Source: Stenotrophomonas sp. Ste86
GTDB lineage: Bacteria; Pseudomonadota; Gammaproteobacteria; Xanthomonadales; Xanthomonadaceae
Reading direction: 5' to 3'
Length of the DNA stretch: 64,000 nucleotides
Assembly (NCBI RefSeq): GCF_024519465.1
Contig: NZ_JALJRW010000021.1
Span: 1-64,000 of the forward strand
The notes under the pieces are model-generated. The model did not search any database. It was not told the origin of the DNA and saw only the letters and a list, made by a program, of their open reading frames with translations. Position 1 is the stretch's first letter, and every line of letters begins with the position of its first letter. A program made the translations under genes and the position numbers. Positions 62,776 through 64,000 of the stretch are shown here, piece by piece.

Positions 62776-64000
62776 TTGTCGAGCCCCAGCCACGTCGCCG
62801 AGACGCCGATCACCGACCGAAATGAACTGGTCGCCACGCTGGCTTCCGGCGAAAAGCCCAAGGCGCAGTGGCGCATCGGCACCGAGCACGAGAAGTTCGG
62901 CTTCCGCCTGGACGACCTGCGTCCGCCGACGTTCGAGGGCGACCGCGGCATCGAAGCCCTGCTCAACGGCCTGACCCGCTTCGGCTGGACGCCGGTGCAG
63001 GAAGGCGGCCACACCATCGCGCTGCTGCGCGACAACGCCTCGGTCACGCTGGAACCAGCCGGCCAGCTGGAACTGTCCGGCGCGGCGGTGGAAACCATCC
63101 ATGACACCTGCGTGGAAACCGGTACCCATCTCAACGAAGTGGCGCAGGTGGCCGGCGAGCTGCAGCTGGGCTTCCTCGGCATGGGCTTCCAGCCCAAGTG
63201 GACGCGCGAGGAGATGCCGTGGATGCCCAAGGGCCGCTACCGCATCATGCGCGACTACATGCCCAAGGTCGGCACGCTCGGCCTGGACATGATGACCCGT
63301 ACCTGCACGGTGCAGGTCAACCTGGATTACGCCACCGAAGCGGACATGGTGAAGAAATTCCGCGTGTCGCTGGCGCTGCAGCCGATCGCCACCGCGCTGT
63401 TCGCCGATTCGCCGTTCACCGAAGGCAAGCCGAACGGCTACCAGAGCTACCGTTCGCACATCTGGACGGACACCGACAACGATCGCACCGGCATGCTCGA
63501 CTTCGTGTTCGAAGACGGCTTCGGTTACGAGCGTTACGTGGACTATCTGCTCGATGTACCGATGTACTTCTCCTACCGCGACGGCACCTACCACGATGCC
63601 AGCGGGCAGAGTTTCCGCGATTTCATGGTGGGCAAGCTGCCGGCGCTGCCGGGCCAGTTGCCGACCCTGCGCGACTGGTCGGACCACATGACCACGGCCT
63701 TCCCGGAAGTGCGCTTGAAGAAGTACCTGGAAATGCGCGGCGCCGATGCCGGACCGTGGAGCCGCCTGTGTGCGCTGCCGGCGTTCTGGGTGGGCCTGTT
63801 GTATGACGATGCCGCACTCGATGCGGCCTGGGACCTGGTGCGAGATTTCAGCCTGGTGGAGCGCAACGTGTTGCGCGATGGCGTGCCCAGGCATGGGCTG
63901 AAGCTGCCGTTCCGCAATGGCACCGTCCTCGATCTGTCGCGCGAAGCGCTGAAGATTGCCGTGGCCGGTCTGAAGCGGCGCGCGGCGCGCAACGTCGATG
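62776..64000 (+). CDS. gshA: Glutamate-cysteine ligase GshA, plant/alphaproteobacterial type, 3' end cut off
   Basis: First step of glutathione synthesis. About 408 codons are present; the window ends before the stop, where a family of about 455 residues would need some 45 more. Motifs include [71 protein letters not shown] and [20 protein letters not shown]. These mark the plant-type class, not the E. coli type. The start is probably TTG at 62776, since the nearest upstream ATG (62720) is out of frame and no ATG or GTG is in frame before the conserved N-terminus. Confidence 0.93.
   Translation, partial: MSSPSHVAETPITDRNELVATLASGEKPKAQWRIGTEHEKFGFRLDDLRPPTFEGDRGIEALLNGLTRFGWTPVQEGGHTIALLRDNASVTLEPAGQLELSGAAVETIHDTCVETGTHLNEVAQVAGELQLGFLGMGFQPKWTREEMPWMPKGRYRIMRDYMPKVGTLGLDMMTRTCTVQVNLDYATEADMVKKFRVSLALQPIATALFADSPFTEGKPNGYQSYRSHIWTDTDNDRTGMLDFVFEDGFGYERYVDYLLDVPMYFSYRDGTYHDASGQSFRDFMVGKLPALPGQLPTLRDWSDHMTTAFPEVRLKKYLEMRGADAGPWSRLCALPAFWVGLLYDDAALDAAWDLVRDFSLVERNVLRDGVPRHGLKLPFRNGTVLDLSREALKIAVAGLKRRAARNVD

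Overview
The window is chromosomal DNA of very high G+C from a xanthomonad, most probably Stenotrophomonas. The strongest species-level hint is the intergenic palindrome GTAGTGCCGGCCGCTGGCCGGC (cited in fragments below) and its GTAGAGCC... relative. These look like the SMAG-type REP elements described in Stenotrophomonas maltophilia, and about two dozen copies are present. The gene content also fits: abundant TonB-dependent receptors, a Xanthomonas-type GlcNAc locus, Slt, LpxR and plant-type GshA. No tRNA, rRNA, CRISPR array, insertion sequence, integrase or phage gene was found.

Layout. 1-9.5 kb: LpxR-like lipid A deacylase (-), DUF493-lipB-lipA lipoate block, the periplasmic protease Prc, a DUF2242-type lipoprotein beside an unassigned secreted protein, and NAD-type 6-phosphogluconate dehydrogenase. 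9.5-19.4 kb: a Gfo/Idh/MocA oxidoreductase, a BON-domain periplasmic protein, a three-gene phosphorelay (CHASE3-like kinase, single-domain receiver, receiver-kinase-receiver hybrid), a solitary Anbu peptidase, folK, a FolM-type pteridine reductase, a MidA-family methyltransferase and VanZ.

19.4-31.7 kb is the most coherent functional unit: a GlcNAc/chitooligosaccharide utilisation locus. On the minus strand lie glk, a TonB receptor and a GH20 hexosaminidase. Divergently lie nagP, nagQ (LacI), nagB-II, nagA and nagX, which overlap or nearly abut. The divergent control region carries two TGACAACG-type operators placed on plausible promoters, plus a different LacI-type palindrome. Oligosaccharides would enter through the receptor, be cut by the hexosaminidase, enter the cytoplasm via NagP, be phosphorylated by Glk, deacetylated by NagA and deaminated by NagB-II.

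31.7-45.7 kb: a large autotransporter, an orphan 689-residue protein with a TerD-like C-terminal part, the CCA-adding enzyme, an ordered array of seven REPs, the lytic transglycosylase Slt, two ExbD proteins without ExbB, a large TonB receptor and a LysE exporter. 45.7-64 kb: a Fur-boxed siderophore receptor, a PhnB-like protein, Lrp/EamA divergent pair, choline-to-betaine genes betT-betB-betA without BetI, the EEP phosphatase/dsbA/dsbA/cytochrome c4/engB block, an MBL-fold hydrolase, an AraC regulator overlapping a VIT1-family transporter, and the 5' part of gshA, cut by the window end.

The window is mainly conserved core genome with REP-rich spacers. I see no clear multi-gene system that is wholly undescribed. 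The best leads are a two-copy hairpin element with an anti-Shine-Dalgarno-like loop (1-75 and 11339-11437), REP elements that supply the stop codons of four genes, the orphan TerD-like protein, the ExbD pair, and the second palindrome in the nag control region.
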